Part shown: positions 34,391 to 44,285 of the stretch, piece by piece
Layout: each line of letters starts with the position of its first letter
How positions within the stretch are numbered: the stretch's first letter is position 1
Origin: Euborellia annulipes
Taxonomy: Eukaryota > Arthropoda > Insecta > Dermaptera > Anisolabididae
Assembly: GCA_023213315.1 (NCBI GenBank)
Contig: JAKCPI010010877.1
Location: 151,827-215,826 of the forward strand
Length of the DNA: 64,000 bases
Reading direction: 5' to 3'
Program-made: the position numbers and the translations under genes
Notes under the pieces: generated by a model
What the model was told of the DNA's origin: nothing
Database searches by the model: none
Seen by the model: the letters and a program-made list of their open reading frames with translations, nothing else

Positions 34391-34634
34391 CAAGGGCGGA
34401 TACAAGGGTAATCACCCCCCCCCGAGATTTAAAAATTACCTTTTTTTGCAAAAAAATTTATTTTTAATGTAAAATTTTAAATATTAATACTTAAAAATTT
34501 GATTTGTATTTATATTCTGGCAAACAAGTACAGAATGCCCCTTTAAATTACCGAAATTAAGAAAATATTGTGTGCTGTGCGACCAGTCACACCAGATTAC
34601 CCCCTCCCCAGGAACTCCTCTGGATCCGCCCTTG
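34391..34634. mobile_element. hAT-type MITE carrying a family A hairpin
   Basis: 244 bp with inverted ends CAAGGGCGGAT.CA / TG.ATCCGCCCTTG and an exact 8-bp target duplication ATTCTTTC (34383-34390, 34635-34642). Near the right end are TTGTGTGCTGTGCGACC and AGTCACACCAGATTACC, the right-end hairpin of family A. A related, truncated copy with the same joint content is at 58268-58436. No transposase, so non-autonomous. A 63-codon minus-strand frame spanning it is not a gene. Confidence 0.9.
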
Positions 34635-34642
34635 ATTCTTTC

Positions 34643-34792
34643 ATGCTTTAAATTGAAGACACACAGACAGACCATTTTGGGAGACCCACTTTTTTGGACC
34701 TCAAATCATATTTTATCAAAATCTTGACATCCAATTTTTGACATGAATCCAATACTTTCTCTCCCTTTATATATATATAGGAAAAAGAAAGT
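34643..34792 (-). repeat. family A copy 29, left end
   Basis: 'CATGCTTTAAATTGAAGACA' to TACTTTCTCTCCCTTTATAT ... TATAGGAAAAAGAAAG. It is the right-hand remainder of the copy hit by the hAT MITE. A 33-bp right-hairpin scrap in the other orientation (GGTCACACCAGATTTTTT, 34793-34826, copy 30) follows directly. Confidence 0.75.
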
Positions 34793-34826
34793 TATGTGCT
34801 CTACGGCCGGTCACACCAGATTTTTT

Positions 34827-35530
34827 AATAATATATTATTTTTACATATATTTTGCAACGTTGTAATGGTCACCCATCATCTCTAATTTTTATTTATGAT
34901 CATATATCAATCATTCCTTTTTTGATATGCAAGTTCATAAGGTCATAAAAAAAAAATTGATTCAACTTTAACTATTGTTTTTATCGGCCTACACGCTCTC
35001 AGTTTCTTTTGTTTTTCTTTTTTTGAAGGTCGGAGTTTTTATAAATGAAATAAATTAATCAGATATAGAGGGGGGGAACATTGATTAATAACCTTTATCA
35101 GGAGTACTACTTTCTCGCCTTCTCAATCGTTGGCTGCCCAAAAAGATAATCGCCTTTAATTGTAACTGTACAATACATTTGAAAAGATTTATACCGTCTG
35201 GACGATGATAACGTTGCTGTTGTATAATCCCTTTGAGAAAACTAATTCTAAAAGAAATATAAATTAGTTTATATCTTTTAAAGGATTATACATTTTATTG
35301 AATTGTTTTTTGTTGCCTGTATTTATATTTAAGAGAGATAACAATAGTATATTTATTATTTTGTGAAATAAAATTAACAATGTTTCGATCATTAATCATT
35401 CTCTTCTTCGAGATAATAAATAAAACGTATTTGCTTCAAGGCAAATAGATTGAAATGGGATATAGGCTTAAAATTATCTTCAAATCTTCATGGGATAAAA
35501 TATTTATTTAGAAACATGCCAGGGAACAAA
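34827..35530. other. AT-rich single-copy sequence
   Basis: No repeat of this window and no gene recognised. Confidence 0.4.
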
Positions 35531-36293
35531 ACTTTTTACTTTCTCTTTCCTATATACTGGTATGAATGTAGAGATATTGGATTCGATGTTTTGAGGCTTC
35601 CTGAGTCCAAAAAAGTAGGTCCCTCAAAATGGTCACAAAATGAAGCAAGAAGAAAATGAGTTGACGATATTGAAATTTTATATCTAAGTAAGGTACACTC
35701 CCTGAAGCTAGAAAATAAGCTTTTGAACAAAATCCGAGGATAGAATACTAATATTTTATATTATGGTCCGACCGAAACAAGATTTTCAGCCGAAACGAAC
35801 GACGAAACTTTTATTTCCTATACAAAATTCATATCATTTTTACCCTTTTTTTTTTTTTATTTTACTTTTCCCTCAGCCCTTTTTTAAGGTTCAAATCCAA
35901 TTCGACGTTTTTTGTTGTGTGCATCTGCATGTGCGAGTCTCTTTGCACTCAGGTTTCAAGCTCAGGTTTTTGGCCGAAACCGAAACCAGGATTTTTGCCC
36001 GAAACTGGCCGAAACCGTAACCGAAAATTCGGTCGGTTCCTACTTTATATATGTCCTTGTTTTAGTTTTTTTCGATTTTATCAAATTTCGATTTAACGAT
36101 TTTGATTAAAATTTACAAATCAATTATTTTTTGGATGCTTCTTGAAATGTATATTCTCATTCTTGAAATGTATATTCTCATTTTGTCTTCAAAGTTGTTT
36201 GAAGAAGACTTTTCTCTTGTATTTCATAGGAAAGATAGTAGGCTATGGTAACAAACTTTTACCGAAGATAACTCTGCGTCCAAGTCACACCAG

Positions 36294-36298
<5 letters not shown>
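35531..36298 (+). repeat. family A copy 31, interrupted by an hAT-like insert
   Basis: Left TTTTTACTTTCTCTTTCC. Body to the central region, insert at 35765-36040, then 'GTTTTAGTTTTTTTCGATTT', a doubled 'GAAATGTATATTCTCATT', and half a right hairpin (CCAAGTCACACCAGGTTTT). A (TA)n of about 22 units follows at 36297-36342. Confidence 0.8.
35765..36040. mobile_element. probable hAT-like non-autonomous element
   Basis: 276-bp insert with short inverted ends GGTCCGACCGAAA and TTCGGTCGGTTCC. Flanking 8-mers TATATTAT and TACTTTAT agree at 6 of 8. The interior is rich in CCGAAAC words, mostly near the right end. The 85-codon frame starting at 35763 straddles the boundary and is not a gene. Confidence 0.65.

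Positions 36299-36342
<44 letters not shown>
36297..36342. repeat. (TA)n microsatellite
   Basis: About 22 TA units at the truncated right end of family A copy 31. Confidence 0.95.
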
Positions 36343-36344
<2 letters not shown>

Positions 36345-36392
36345 ATAATTATTTGAAATGGATAAAAAAAAAAAATCGTCCCACAGTTGAAT

Positions 36393-36500
36393 TTGTGGGA
36401 CTCACTTTTTTTGGACTAACGAAACCTCAAAATCTCGACATCGAATTTTTGACATGAATCCAATACTTTGTAGGTTAAAATATATAGGAGAGAGAAAGTA
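36393..36500 (-). repeat. family A copy 32, left end only
   Basis: TGTGGGACTCACTTTTTTTG to TAGGAGAGAGAAAGTA. Confidence 0.8.
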
Positions 36501-36861
36501 AAAAAAAAAAGAATAGCAGAAAGGGAGGGTTTGGGGGGTTCATCTTTGTTGACTCGACTGCCATCTATGTCGATTTTGTTTGTTGCCTCAAGCGCCTCCA
36601 TCCTCCCCCACCTTTTAGTAGGCAATAAGCCTTTAAGTGAAGAGTGCCAATTCTTTGTTTGTGTGCTCCCGCTTTTAACAATCAACTGCCATCAACGTTG
36701 CTTTTCATCTTTATATTTTTTAAAATGTAGTTCACATCTCAAGGTACTTTGTTCCTAATCTGGAGTTATCAGTATTTTTATATTAGCCTAAATACAGTAA
36801 ATGTAGACCTATATATGAGATTACTAATCACTATCTTTTAACATTTTATTCACTAATATAG
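36501..36861. other. unique GC-richer stretch
   Basis: 36530-36690 reads GGTTTGGGGGGTTCATCTTT ... GCCTCAAGCGCCTCCATCC with frames on both strands. No recognisable protein. Confidence 0.35.
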
Positions 36862-37270
36862 CTAGTGCCGTCCTCCTATGCCCTAGCCTATGGGCTGCTC
36901 CGCCAGATAGCTCCGGCACGCCTGTGCGGACTCTCAACTTTTCTTAATTATTAGAATAAAATTATTATTACTACGTATTCAAATCTAGTGCCTGCTTGAG
37001 GATTTGTTTACATTCATTAGAATACATAAATGCAAAGAATAGATAAATATATCTCTATACATTTCCTATGGGAGAAATCGTAACTTTAAGAATTAATAAC
37101 TCAAAAAGTTATAGGAATTTCGGAATCTGATTGTTTTTCTTGGGCTATCCTTTATAAGTAAGCTGCAAAATTACGTTTCAAAATTCCAACGTGAAGTTGA
37201 GTCAAACAGAGCGTGAATCACGGACGGACAGACAGATGGATATATAGAGGGACACTCCGCTATTCTATAT
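36862..37270 (-). mobile_element. family C copy 1, Helitron-like
   Basis: On the minus strand, from a GTCTGTCTG head through 'AGCGTGA', 'GAAATTCCTATAAC', 'TTACGATTTCTCCCATAGGA' and 'CAAATCCTCAAGCAGGCACT' to a GC-rich end with a small GCCC/GGGC hairpin and CGGCACTAG. The base after CTAG is C, not the T expected for Helitron insertion, so this end is less certain than those of copies 4, 5 and 7. Confidence 0.6.
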
Positions 37271-37290
37271 ACTGGGTTTATATATTTTCC

Positions 37291-37546
37291 AATCCTGCTT
37301 GAGGATTTGTTTACATTCATACAATACCTTAAAAACAAAGAATACATATTTCCCTATACATTTCCTATGGGAGAAATCGTAACTTCAGCAATTAATAACT
37401 CAAAAAATTTCGGGACGAAAATAATTTTCCTGTAATCCCTAAAAGGTCCTCTTTAAGCATATCATATTTGGTTTTGAATTTACGGGAAGTTGCTCAAATA
37501 AAGCGTGGCAGACAGACAGACGGAAATTATCAAATTATATATATAG
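37291..37546 (-). mobile_element. family C copy 2, 3' end missing
   Basis: Same blocks as copy 1 in the same orientation just downstream. It begins inside at AATCCTGCTTGAGGATTTG and ends at AGACAGACAGACGG. Confidence 0.65.
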
Positions 37547-37632
37547 AAAAAATTGTTTGCTATAAAATATTTTAATTATCATATGGGTGTATTATGATTT
37601 AAAGGTCTTGTACCTATATTTAAGAGTAGGCG

Positions 37633-37775
37633 CCTCTCTATCTCTCTCTTTCTACAGTCGTGTCTGTCTGTCTGTCTGTGTGAGTGGAACTCTCTCCCCC
37701 CTTCTTCACTCTTGTCTTCTCTCCTTCTCCCACTCCTCACTCGCTCTCTCCCCTTCTATCCATCCCTCTCTTAGC
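37633..37775. repeat. CT-rich tract with (GTCT)n
   Basis: About 140 bp of plus-strand pyrimidine-rich sequence with GTCTGTCTGTCTGTCTG inside. The 63-codon frame is Ser/Leu-rich by composition. 37776-38146 is AT-rich, with the word 'TACCTACTGCAGAATTCATT' recurring near 55.5 kb. Confidence 0.8.
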
Positions 37776-38147
37776 TGATTCCTAATGAAGAATACGTAGC
37801 CTCAGTGTGCCACTATTTTTAATATATTTGAATAAATAATAAATAAAAATACTCCAAAAAATTATATTACCTACTGCAGAATTCATTTTAAATTACATAA
37901 GCCACAATTTTTTTTTTTTTTTTACTGTATAATCTTAAAAATACAAAAATTTCAAACAACGTTTTGATCAAAATTTGTTTGTCTTTGATTGGCACTTATG
38001 CGAAGTTTCTCTCTTTGTTTACAGATCGCTGGGGAGACCTATTGATGGTTCAAGCAAACAGAACACCTTAGAGGTCGCACACACTTGGCAAAATATCGTC
38101 GAAATTTCAACTTTGGTGAGTTAATTTTTTTATGTTAAGGTTGATTG

Positions 38148-38673
38148 TTTTTACTTTCTCTATACATGTAGGCTTATATAGAGAGAAAGTATTGGTTTCA
38201 TGTCAAAAATATGATGTCGAAATTTTGATATTGAGGTCACTTGAGTCCAAAAAAGTGGGTCCCGCAAAATGGTCTGTCTGTGTTCAAATTTAAAGCATGA
38301 AGCAATTGAGCTACCATGTTAAAATTTTATAATTAAGTTAGTCATCCACCTTTGGGTGTAAAAATAAGCTTTTAATCAAAATAGGCCAAAAAGTACTAGT
38401 ACTTTACTGATGTAATTTTTCATTTTTTTTGATTATTTTAAAATTCGTACAAACGATTTTTATTATTAGAATTCAAAAATCAATTATATTTTTGATGCTC
38501 TTTAAAATATATATTCTCATTTTGCAGGCAAAATTGTTTGAAGCACACTTTACTGTTGTACTTTATGGGAAAGTTAGGAGAAATGGTTGCCATGGTATCA
38601 AAATTTAAACAACTTTCAATTACCGAAGGTAAGAGTAAGTCGTGTGCTGTGCGACCATCACACCAGATTTTTT
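38148..38673 (+). repeat. family A copy 33, nearly full length
   Basis: Left hairpin TTTTTACTTTCTCTATAC ... TAGAGAGAAAGTATTGG. Central palindrome AAAGTACTAGTACTTT perfect. Only the distal part of the right hairpin survives (CAACTTTCAATTACCGAAGG ... ACCATCACACCAGATTTT). Confidence 0.85.
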
Positions 38674-38739
38674 ATCCGTTTTTTGGATTCAACCACTTTG
38701 GCTTGAGAAATAAAATTTTTTTGTTAATTGAATTTGACA

Positions 38740-39150
38740 TTGAAAAGAATTAGAGTTGAGGGAGGGGGGTGGGGGATATACGTTTTGCTGGACCTCACCT
38801 TTAACCCCCAAAGGGGCCGACCCCGAGTAATTAACTTGATTGCTTATCTTGAGAAGAAATCGGACAAAGGTGAGGGGGGAGGGGGGTGGTATTGGAGCAC
38901 CGTACCCAAGTGGCGCCCTGCCATCGACCCGAAGCCCCCTTATCGGCGGCGTCGATCTCGCCCTTAGGGCTAAAGTCCCCCCCACATTTGAAAGTCCCCA
39001 GCTGGCTGCCTACTCGCACTCCCTCCCACTCTTCCATGTGCTAGCATTGACCCTTGAAAAAACGCCAGAAAAGAGGGGAGGTCTTATGGCCCACCGACAC
39101 GCAAAAAACAGATGCCAACCAACCAACCCCTCTCACTCTCGCACACAGCC
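38740..39150. other. most GC-rich island in the window
   Basis: Frames are open on both strands (38689-38985 minus, 38728-38967 and 38840-39160 plus, 38831-39037 minus), as expected where AT-rich stops are scarce. Mirror words GGGGAGGGGGGT and 'GGCGGCGTCGATCTCGCCCT'. No motif supports one frame. Candidate promoter or regulatory element, or an untranslated exon. Confidence 0.4.
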
Positions 39151-39300
39151 ACCTGAATAAATTAATTCGCGAAAATATTCTTGAGTCATTTTTTTTCTTT
39201 TTATCATTTCATATAAAACATTTGACCAGGGCTTTACATATATAAAAAAATGAATTTCCAAGTAAAATTATCAATACATTCAATCAAGTTTTTATTCATA

Positions 39301-39478
39301 CTAGCATTTCCTTTGGGAGAAATCGTAACTTCAGTAATTAATAACTCAAAAAGTTATAGGAATTTCGGGAGGAAAATGATTTTCCTGTAATCCCTAAAAA
39401 GGTCCATTATAAGAATCTCAAAGTTGCCTGAATAGAGCGTGACAGACAAACATTAGCGAATTATCTCTATATATATAT
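39301..39478 (-). mobile_element. family C copy 3
   Basis: CTAGCATTTCCTTTGGGAGA at the left (CTAG, then T on the minus strand) to 'AGAGCGTGACAGACAAAC'. It is head-to-head with copy 4 across an AT-rich centre (CTCTATATATATATAATTTG). Confidence 0.65.
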
Positions 39479-39924
39479 AATTTGCTAATATCCGTCTGTT
39501 TGTCTGTCAGTATGCCACGCTCTATTTGGATAACTTGTTCGAAATTAGAACTAAATTTTATATGATTAATAAATTTATATGGACCTTTTAGTGATTACAA
39601 GTAAATTATTTTCGTTCCGAATTTTTTTTCCTGTTGGAACCAAATTTTATATGCTTAAAGAAGACCTTCTAGGGATTACAGGGAAATCATTTTCGTCCCG
39701 GAATTCGTATTGAGTTATTAATTATTGAAGTTACGATTTCTCCCGTAGGAAATGTATGAGGAAACATTTATGTATTCTTTGCATTTATGTATTTAATGAA
39801 TGTAAACAAATCCTCAAGAAGGCATTGGATTGGAATAGTAATAATAATATTCTCCTCGTAATTAAGAAAAGATGATGGTCCGCCCCAGGCGGGTCCAAGC
39901 CAGCTGAGGGGTTGGCGTGACTAG
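39479..39924 (+). mobile_element. family C copy 4, Helitron-like with 3' end
   Basis: Head ATCCGTCTGTTTGTCTGTCA, 'CACGCTCTATTTGG', a doubled 'AAATTTTATATG' block, 'TTACGATTTCTCCCGTAGGA', 'AACAAATCCTCAAGAAGGCA'. The 3' end has a CCAAGCC/GGGTTGG stem with one mismatch, then CGTGACTAG with T as the next base, as at Helitron 3' ends. No Rep/helicase, so non-autonomous. Confidence 0.7.
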
Positions 39925-40310
39925 TACGTATATATAGATTTCGAAATACTATTTAAACTTATTTAGTTGGCTAGATTGCTTTTAATCTCTGATATTTTTT
40001 GAGAATTGAATTGTGTCAGGTGATTTAAAAATGATTATTCATTAGGGTATTGTTAATACTGTCAATGAAAGAAATTTAATAATCCCTGTTATTTTAATAT
40101 TAATGCTTTTTTACCTTCTCTTCAATATCCCTACAACTTTGAGAGATTAAATGTAAAAAGAATAAAAGATTCTTTTAATTAAAAGAGCAGCACAGAGATG
40201 TGTCATGCTCAAAGAAGGGAGAAAGTTCCCCCTTGACAATTTATATACTGTATATCATAAATTAATTGAAAGGAATATCCTCACTACTACTCTGATCCGC
40301 TCCAAAAATC
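39925..40310. other. AT-rich, nothing recognised
   Basis: Single-copy sequence; no gene. Confidence 0.35.
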
Positions 40311-40650
40311 TTTTTACTTTCACTTACCTATATATAATAATATATAGAGAGAAAGTTTTGGATTCATGTCAGAAATTCGATGGAAAATCACGTTTTGAGG
40401 ACCAGTGAGTCCAAAAAATGGTCTGTCTGTCTTTGTTCAAAATAAAGCAAGGAAGTTTAAATTTTATATTTAAATTAGACACCCACATGGGGACATGAGA
40501 GCTTTTGAACAAAAAGTTCTAATACTTACTACTGATGTACTTTTTTTTTTCAATTTTCTCAAAATTCGCTCCAAAGATTTTGATTAAAATTCACAAATCA
40601 ATTATTTTTTAGATTTAAAATTTATATTTCACTCTTCATAATTGATTTTT
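40311..40650 (+). repeat. family A copy 34, left two-thirds
   Basis: TTTTTACTTTCACTTACC ... TAGAGAGAAAGTTTTGG. Central palindrome lost. Ends after 'TTTATATTTCACTCTTCATA'. Confidence 0.8.
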
Positions 40651-40852
40651 TAAAGTTAAATATTAACATCTCTTGCTTATTCACCCCCTAAAATAAAAAA
40701 AATAAAAATTTTGCAATACACTAATTATTGATTGGAAAATTCTTTAAAAACTTGTAATATAAATATAAATATAGTAATATATTGACTATATTGACAAAAA
40801 AAAAAGAAAATAAATAAACGAAACAAGATTTTTATTTTTCCCTTAAAAAAAT

Positions 40853-41127
40853 AAATAAAATATACAATAGAAAATGAGTTTTAAACATAAATGTACATGT
40901 ACAATCGCCCTGGATATAAAAATAAAATATGTATACAAAAGAAAATGAGTTTTAAACATAAATGTACATGTACAATCGCCCGGAACATAAAACATAAAAT
41001 ATGTATACAAAAGAAAATGAGTTCTAAACATAAATGTATATGTACAATCGCCCTGGATATAAAAATAAAATATGTATACAATAGAAAATGAATTTCAAAC
41101 ATAAATGTACATGTTCAATCGCCCTGA
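40853..41127. repeat. 71-72 bp minisatellite, four units
   Basis: Unit starts AAAATGAGTT at 40871, 40942, 41014 and 41085. Each carries AAACATAAATGTACATGTAC, CAATCGCCC and AAAATATGTATACA. Frames on both strands (for example 40881-41102 minus) only spell the repeat. Confidence 0.9.
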
Positions 41128-41179
41128 ATATTCGGCGCCATTAGTGCCACTGTTGTGATCAAGCTGTTGTTGTTGTTGT

Positions 41180-41383
41180 TTCAAGCTCACTTTTGTACTT
41201 CATTAGAAAGATAGAAGCCATTGGTAACAAACATTTATTTTATCATTTCTATAAATTTTATATCTTATGCCGGAAACTAAATACGTATATATATATATCA
41301 ACACAAAAAATCTGGTGTGACAAGCACAAAACATACTTTCAATTATCAAAGGTGTGCTGTGCTATCAGTCCCACCAGATTTTT
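41180..41383 (+). repeat. family A copy 35, right end
   Basis: 'TTCAAGCTCACTTTTGTACT' to the right hairpin AAAAAATCTGGTGTGACAAG ... TCAGTCCCACCAGATTTTT. A (GTT)n at 41166-41180 marks the break. Confidence 0.8.
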
Positions 41384-42041
41384 ACACAGTGAATAGGTGC
41401 TTATCGTACGTAATCCAAATCCACATTTTCAATTCATTAATTACGACTAAGCCCTAAATAATAAATTACACAGAAATTTCGTCGTTCAAAAAATTACTCA
41501 ACTCTTCACTCCTTTTAATGAAATGGTCAAAAAATCGATTATTATTATTTCTAAATGCTTTAGTGCGTGAACAAATTATACTAATGGAATCAAACTTAGA
41601 TAATAAGGCTTTTTATTATTATTATTACTATTTCTGGTTGCATTCATTAACCTATTTAATTTCCCTTTATTATATCAAAATAACTAAATTACCAGATAAA
41701 TATCTCGCACACAATATATGATTATGAAAAAAAAAAACCGTCAAATGTATTTCTATTATTTATAAACAAAAAATAAAATTTGTTGAGATTTTAATGATAT
41801 AAAAAATAAGGTTAATAAAAAAAAAAAAAATTAATGATGTGTTTTTTTTTTTTGCTGTTGGCTTGAAATATAATTTATCATATCTGATAAGGTCTAAAGA
41901 AAGATTTTTCATTTTCTGTTTATCTAATAAAAAAAAAAAAAAATATATAAAACAATTACAAATTGATTCAGATAAATAAAAAAAATATAATACAGTATTT
42001 AAACGCTTTTATTCTGGCAATCAGTGGGAATTTAATGTTTA
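41384..42041. other. AT-rich single-copy sequence
   Basis: Long A and T runs. Frames at 41518 and 41963 are composition-driven. Confidence 0.4.
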
Positions 42042-42410
42042 CTAGCCACGCCGCCCGCTTATGGCGGATTTCTTGGCTTCCCCATTCAGCTGACTCGAGC
42101 CCACCAGCGTCGGACCCTCGACTTTTCTATGAGAAGAAAATTATTATTATTATTACTTACTATCCAGTGCCTGCTTGAGAATTTGTTTACATTAGAATTC
42201 ATAAATGCAAAGAATACACAAAAGTTTCCTCATACCTATGGGAGAAATCGTAACTTTCGTAATTAATAACTCAAAAAGTTATAGAAAATTCGGGATGAAA
42301 ATAATTTTCCTGTAAATCCCTAAAAGGTTCTCTTTAAGCATATAAAATTACAGGAAGTTGTCCAAATAGAGCGTGACAGAAAGACAGACGGACATTAACG
42401 AATTATCCTT
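42042..42410 (-). mobile_element. family C copy 5, Helitron-like with 3' end
   Basis: On the minus strand the 3' end is stem CCGCC-ATAAGCG-GGCGG, then CGTGGCTAG followed by T. The body has 'CAAATTCTCAAGCAGGCACT', 'TTACGATTTCTCCCATAGG' and the head 'GTCCGTCTGTC'. The GGCGTG.CTAG ending is shared with copy 4, which supports a real terminus. Confidence 0.75.
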
Positions 42411-42416
42411 TATGTA

Positions 42417-42500
42417 CAGTCGGCGCCACAAGTGCCTAATATACTCGATAGTGGAGATTGGTCAACTAAACCAATATTTTCCTGTAATACCTAGAAGATC
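42417..42500. repeat. half of a family D MITE (partner of 61937-62053)
   Basis: CAGTCGGCGCCACAAGTGCC preceded by TA and followed by sequence like the MITE at 61937 (GGTCAACTAAACCAATATTT). No right end is found; a family C scrap (TTTTCCTGTAATACCTAGAA) replaces it. Confidence 0.55.
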
Positions 42501-43514
42501 ATCTTTAAGTAAAATTTTGTCTCGTTATTCGCATCAAAAAAACAATGCTTACGTCACTTTTTATTATTTTTTTCTTTTGAAGGCTTATAAAAAGTAAAAT
42601 TACACACCGATTTTGACAGATGTCTTATAAAAGATTAAGATTAAAAAAATCATCCTATAAACAGTCACACCAAATTATTTGTACAATTAATTAAATTATT
42701 AATTCGTTATTTCGATTCCCTTTCCAAAGCAGTATTCAATTTTCGATTGTCAATTTGTAAAATATTCATATTTCGGGTTAATCATATGTATATGAGCTTA
42801 GATGAGTTTTATTTATTATCAGTTTAAAATTATATTCCGATTAGGGCATTTTGTTGTTTATACAGTTCAACGAATTATATTAAAATCAAATTCATTATAA
42901 TTGTAAATATTGAAAATGTTTTTTTATGGATTAGATAACTTGCTGTATGAGACCTGCAAAATAAAATATTTAATTACGAAAAAAAAATTTTTTTTCGAGG
43001 GGGAGAGAAATGTTTATCTCTTTGATAAAATATTATTTATACTCAAAGATTTAATATAACAAGTTGTGTGTTGGCTTTTACACAATTGGATTATCAATAA
43101 TAATAGCATCTATTTATTAAAACACTTTAACGGATTTCTTTTTCAAGTATTATAAAAGCTTAAGCACGAAAAACAAAATTTTTTTATAATCTCCCTTTCG
43201 GCTACTGAGGCCATATTCGACATAATAATTATAATTATATATTTTATATATATATATATTTTATCATCAATTGGCTATCAGGGGACGTTCCACAGGCTGA
43301 CTTCTCGAAGTTACCAACCGGTCGGTCTTGTCAAAAAAAAAATATATGAAATTAACGCCCTTGTCCTGTGGCTCAGAGGTAATTCAATCATCATTTTCTG
43401 ATCTAGGATTCTCATCGATAAAATTCATTTTTAATGGGGTGTAAATGGCCTCAGATGCCGCAAAAAACTCTACCAAATAAAGAAAATCCAATGTAGTTAT
43501 ATTTTGTTTTATTT
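42501..43514. other. AT-rich, with a possible SINE scrap at 43366-43430
   Basis: CCTGTGGCTCAGAGGTAATT, 40 bp before GATCTAGGATTCTCATCG, is laid out like A and B boxes of a decayed tRNA-derived repeat. The remainder is AT-rich single-copy sequence. Confidence 0.35.
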
Positions 43515-43565
43515 CACTCAGTCTAACGTTTCGGTTTCAGGGTTTGGACCATCATCAAACAACCT
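43515..43565 (-). ncRNA. degenerate hammerhead-like motif (family G)
   Basis: On the minus strand TTGATGA, T, GGTCC...GAAACC, GAAA, CGTTAG. Stem II GGT/ACC is kept. The first core base is T instead of C, and stem I is not convincing, so it is probably a dead copy. Confidence 0.4.
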
Positions 43566-43770
43566 GTGATGAAAAAGTCAAATTTTAGGAGGGCCAAAAT
43601 TTTAGAGACTGTACATGCAGTGACGGAGGAGAGGGGGGTTGACAATGTCCCCTTCTTCCCGCCCCTACTTAATCAGTATGAAATGAGATTGGTACATATA
43701 AATTCGTTATTGTTAATATATTAAAATAAAACATTTCTATAATTCACTTGTATGCTGGGTATGTGAGAAT

Positions 43771-43972
43771 GGAGTCGGGAGGAATAAAACCAGCGTTGTC
43801 GAACACCTTTACACTTTTATTCTAAGCAGACGTTTCGGTAACCATAACGGTTGCCATCTTCAGTGCCAATGAAAGTTTTTTTTTTCATTGACATGGTTAC
43901 CGGAACGTCTGCTTAGAATAAAAGCGTAAAGGTGTTCGACAACGCTGGTTTTATTCCTCCCGACTCCAATTT
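43771..43972. mobile_element. family G foldback with a hammerhead-like core
   Basis: About 75-95-bp inverted arms (ATGGAGTCGGGAGGAATAAA, CCAGCGTTGTCGAACACC, TTATTCTAAGCAGACGTT and mirror). On the minus strand at 43866-43826: GCA, CTGAAGA, T, GGCAACC...GGTTACC, GAAA, CGTC, TGC, so stem I (GCA/TGC) and stem II (one mismatch) both close. The opposite arm has GGAACGTC instead of GAAACGTC and lacks the CTGAAGA part. Confidence 0.7.
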
Positions 43973-44099
43973 CTATAATTCTTTCTAATCTCGTCTTTGA
44001 CGGTCTCTTGCATTTACTTTTTTGTAATCTTTAAAAGATCCTCTTTGAATTTGATTAAATGATTTCAAAGTAATAGATAGACCTGAATGTCTCCCCTCT

Positions 44100-44233
44100 C
44101 CATATATTTTCTATGTGGGAAATCGTAACTTGGAAAATTAGTAACTCAAAAAAATAATTTTCCTGTAATCCCTTTTGAGCATATTAAAATTTAATTTCGA
44201 ATTTTCAACAGAAAGTTGGTTAAATTAACAGTC

Positions 44234-44267
<34 letters not shown>

Positions 44268-44285
44268 GCATAACAGTGTTGTATA
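44100..44285 (-). mobile_element. family C copy 8, degraded, with (CAGA)n
   Basis: 'TGTGGGAAATCGTAACTTGG', 'TTTTCCTGTAATCCC', 'CAGAAAGTTGGTTAAATTAA', then the GTCT head expanded to about 8 CAGA units (44234-44267). Confidence 0.6.

Noticed and set aside
38689..39160. Overlapping frames of 68-106 codons as genes
   Set aside because: Four frames are open at once on both strands of a GC-rich island, which points to composition; none shows a domain or splice context.
40853..41127. Regular repeats as a CRISPR array
   Set aside because: Units are contiguous 71-72-bp tandem copies without unique spacers, and the DNA is eukaryotic.
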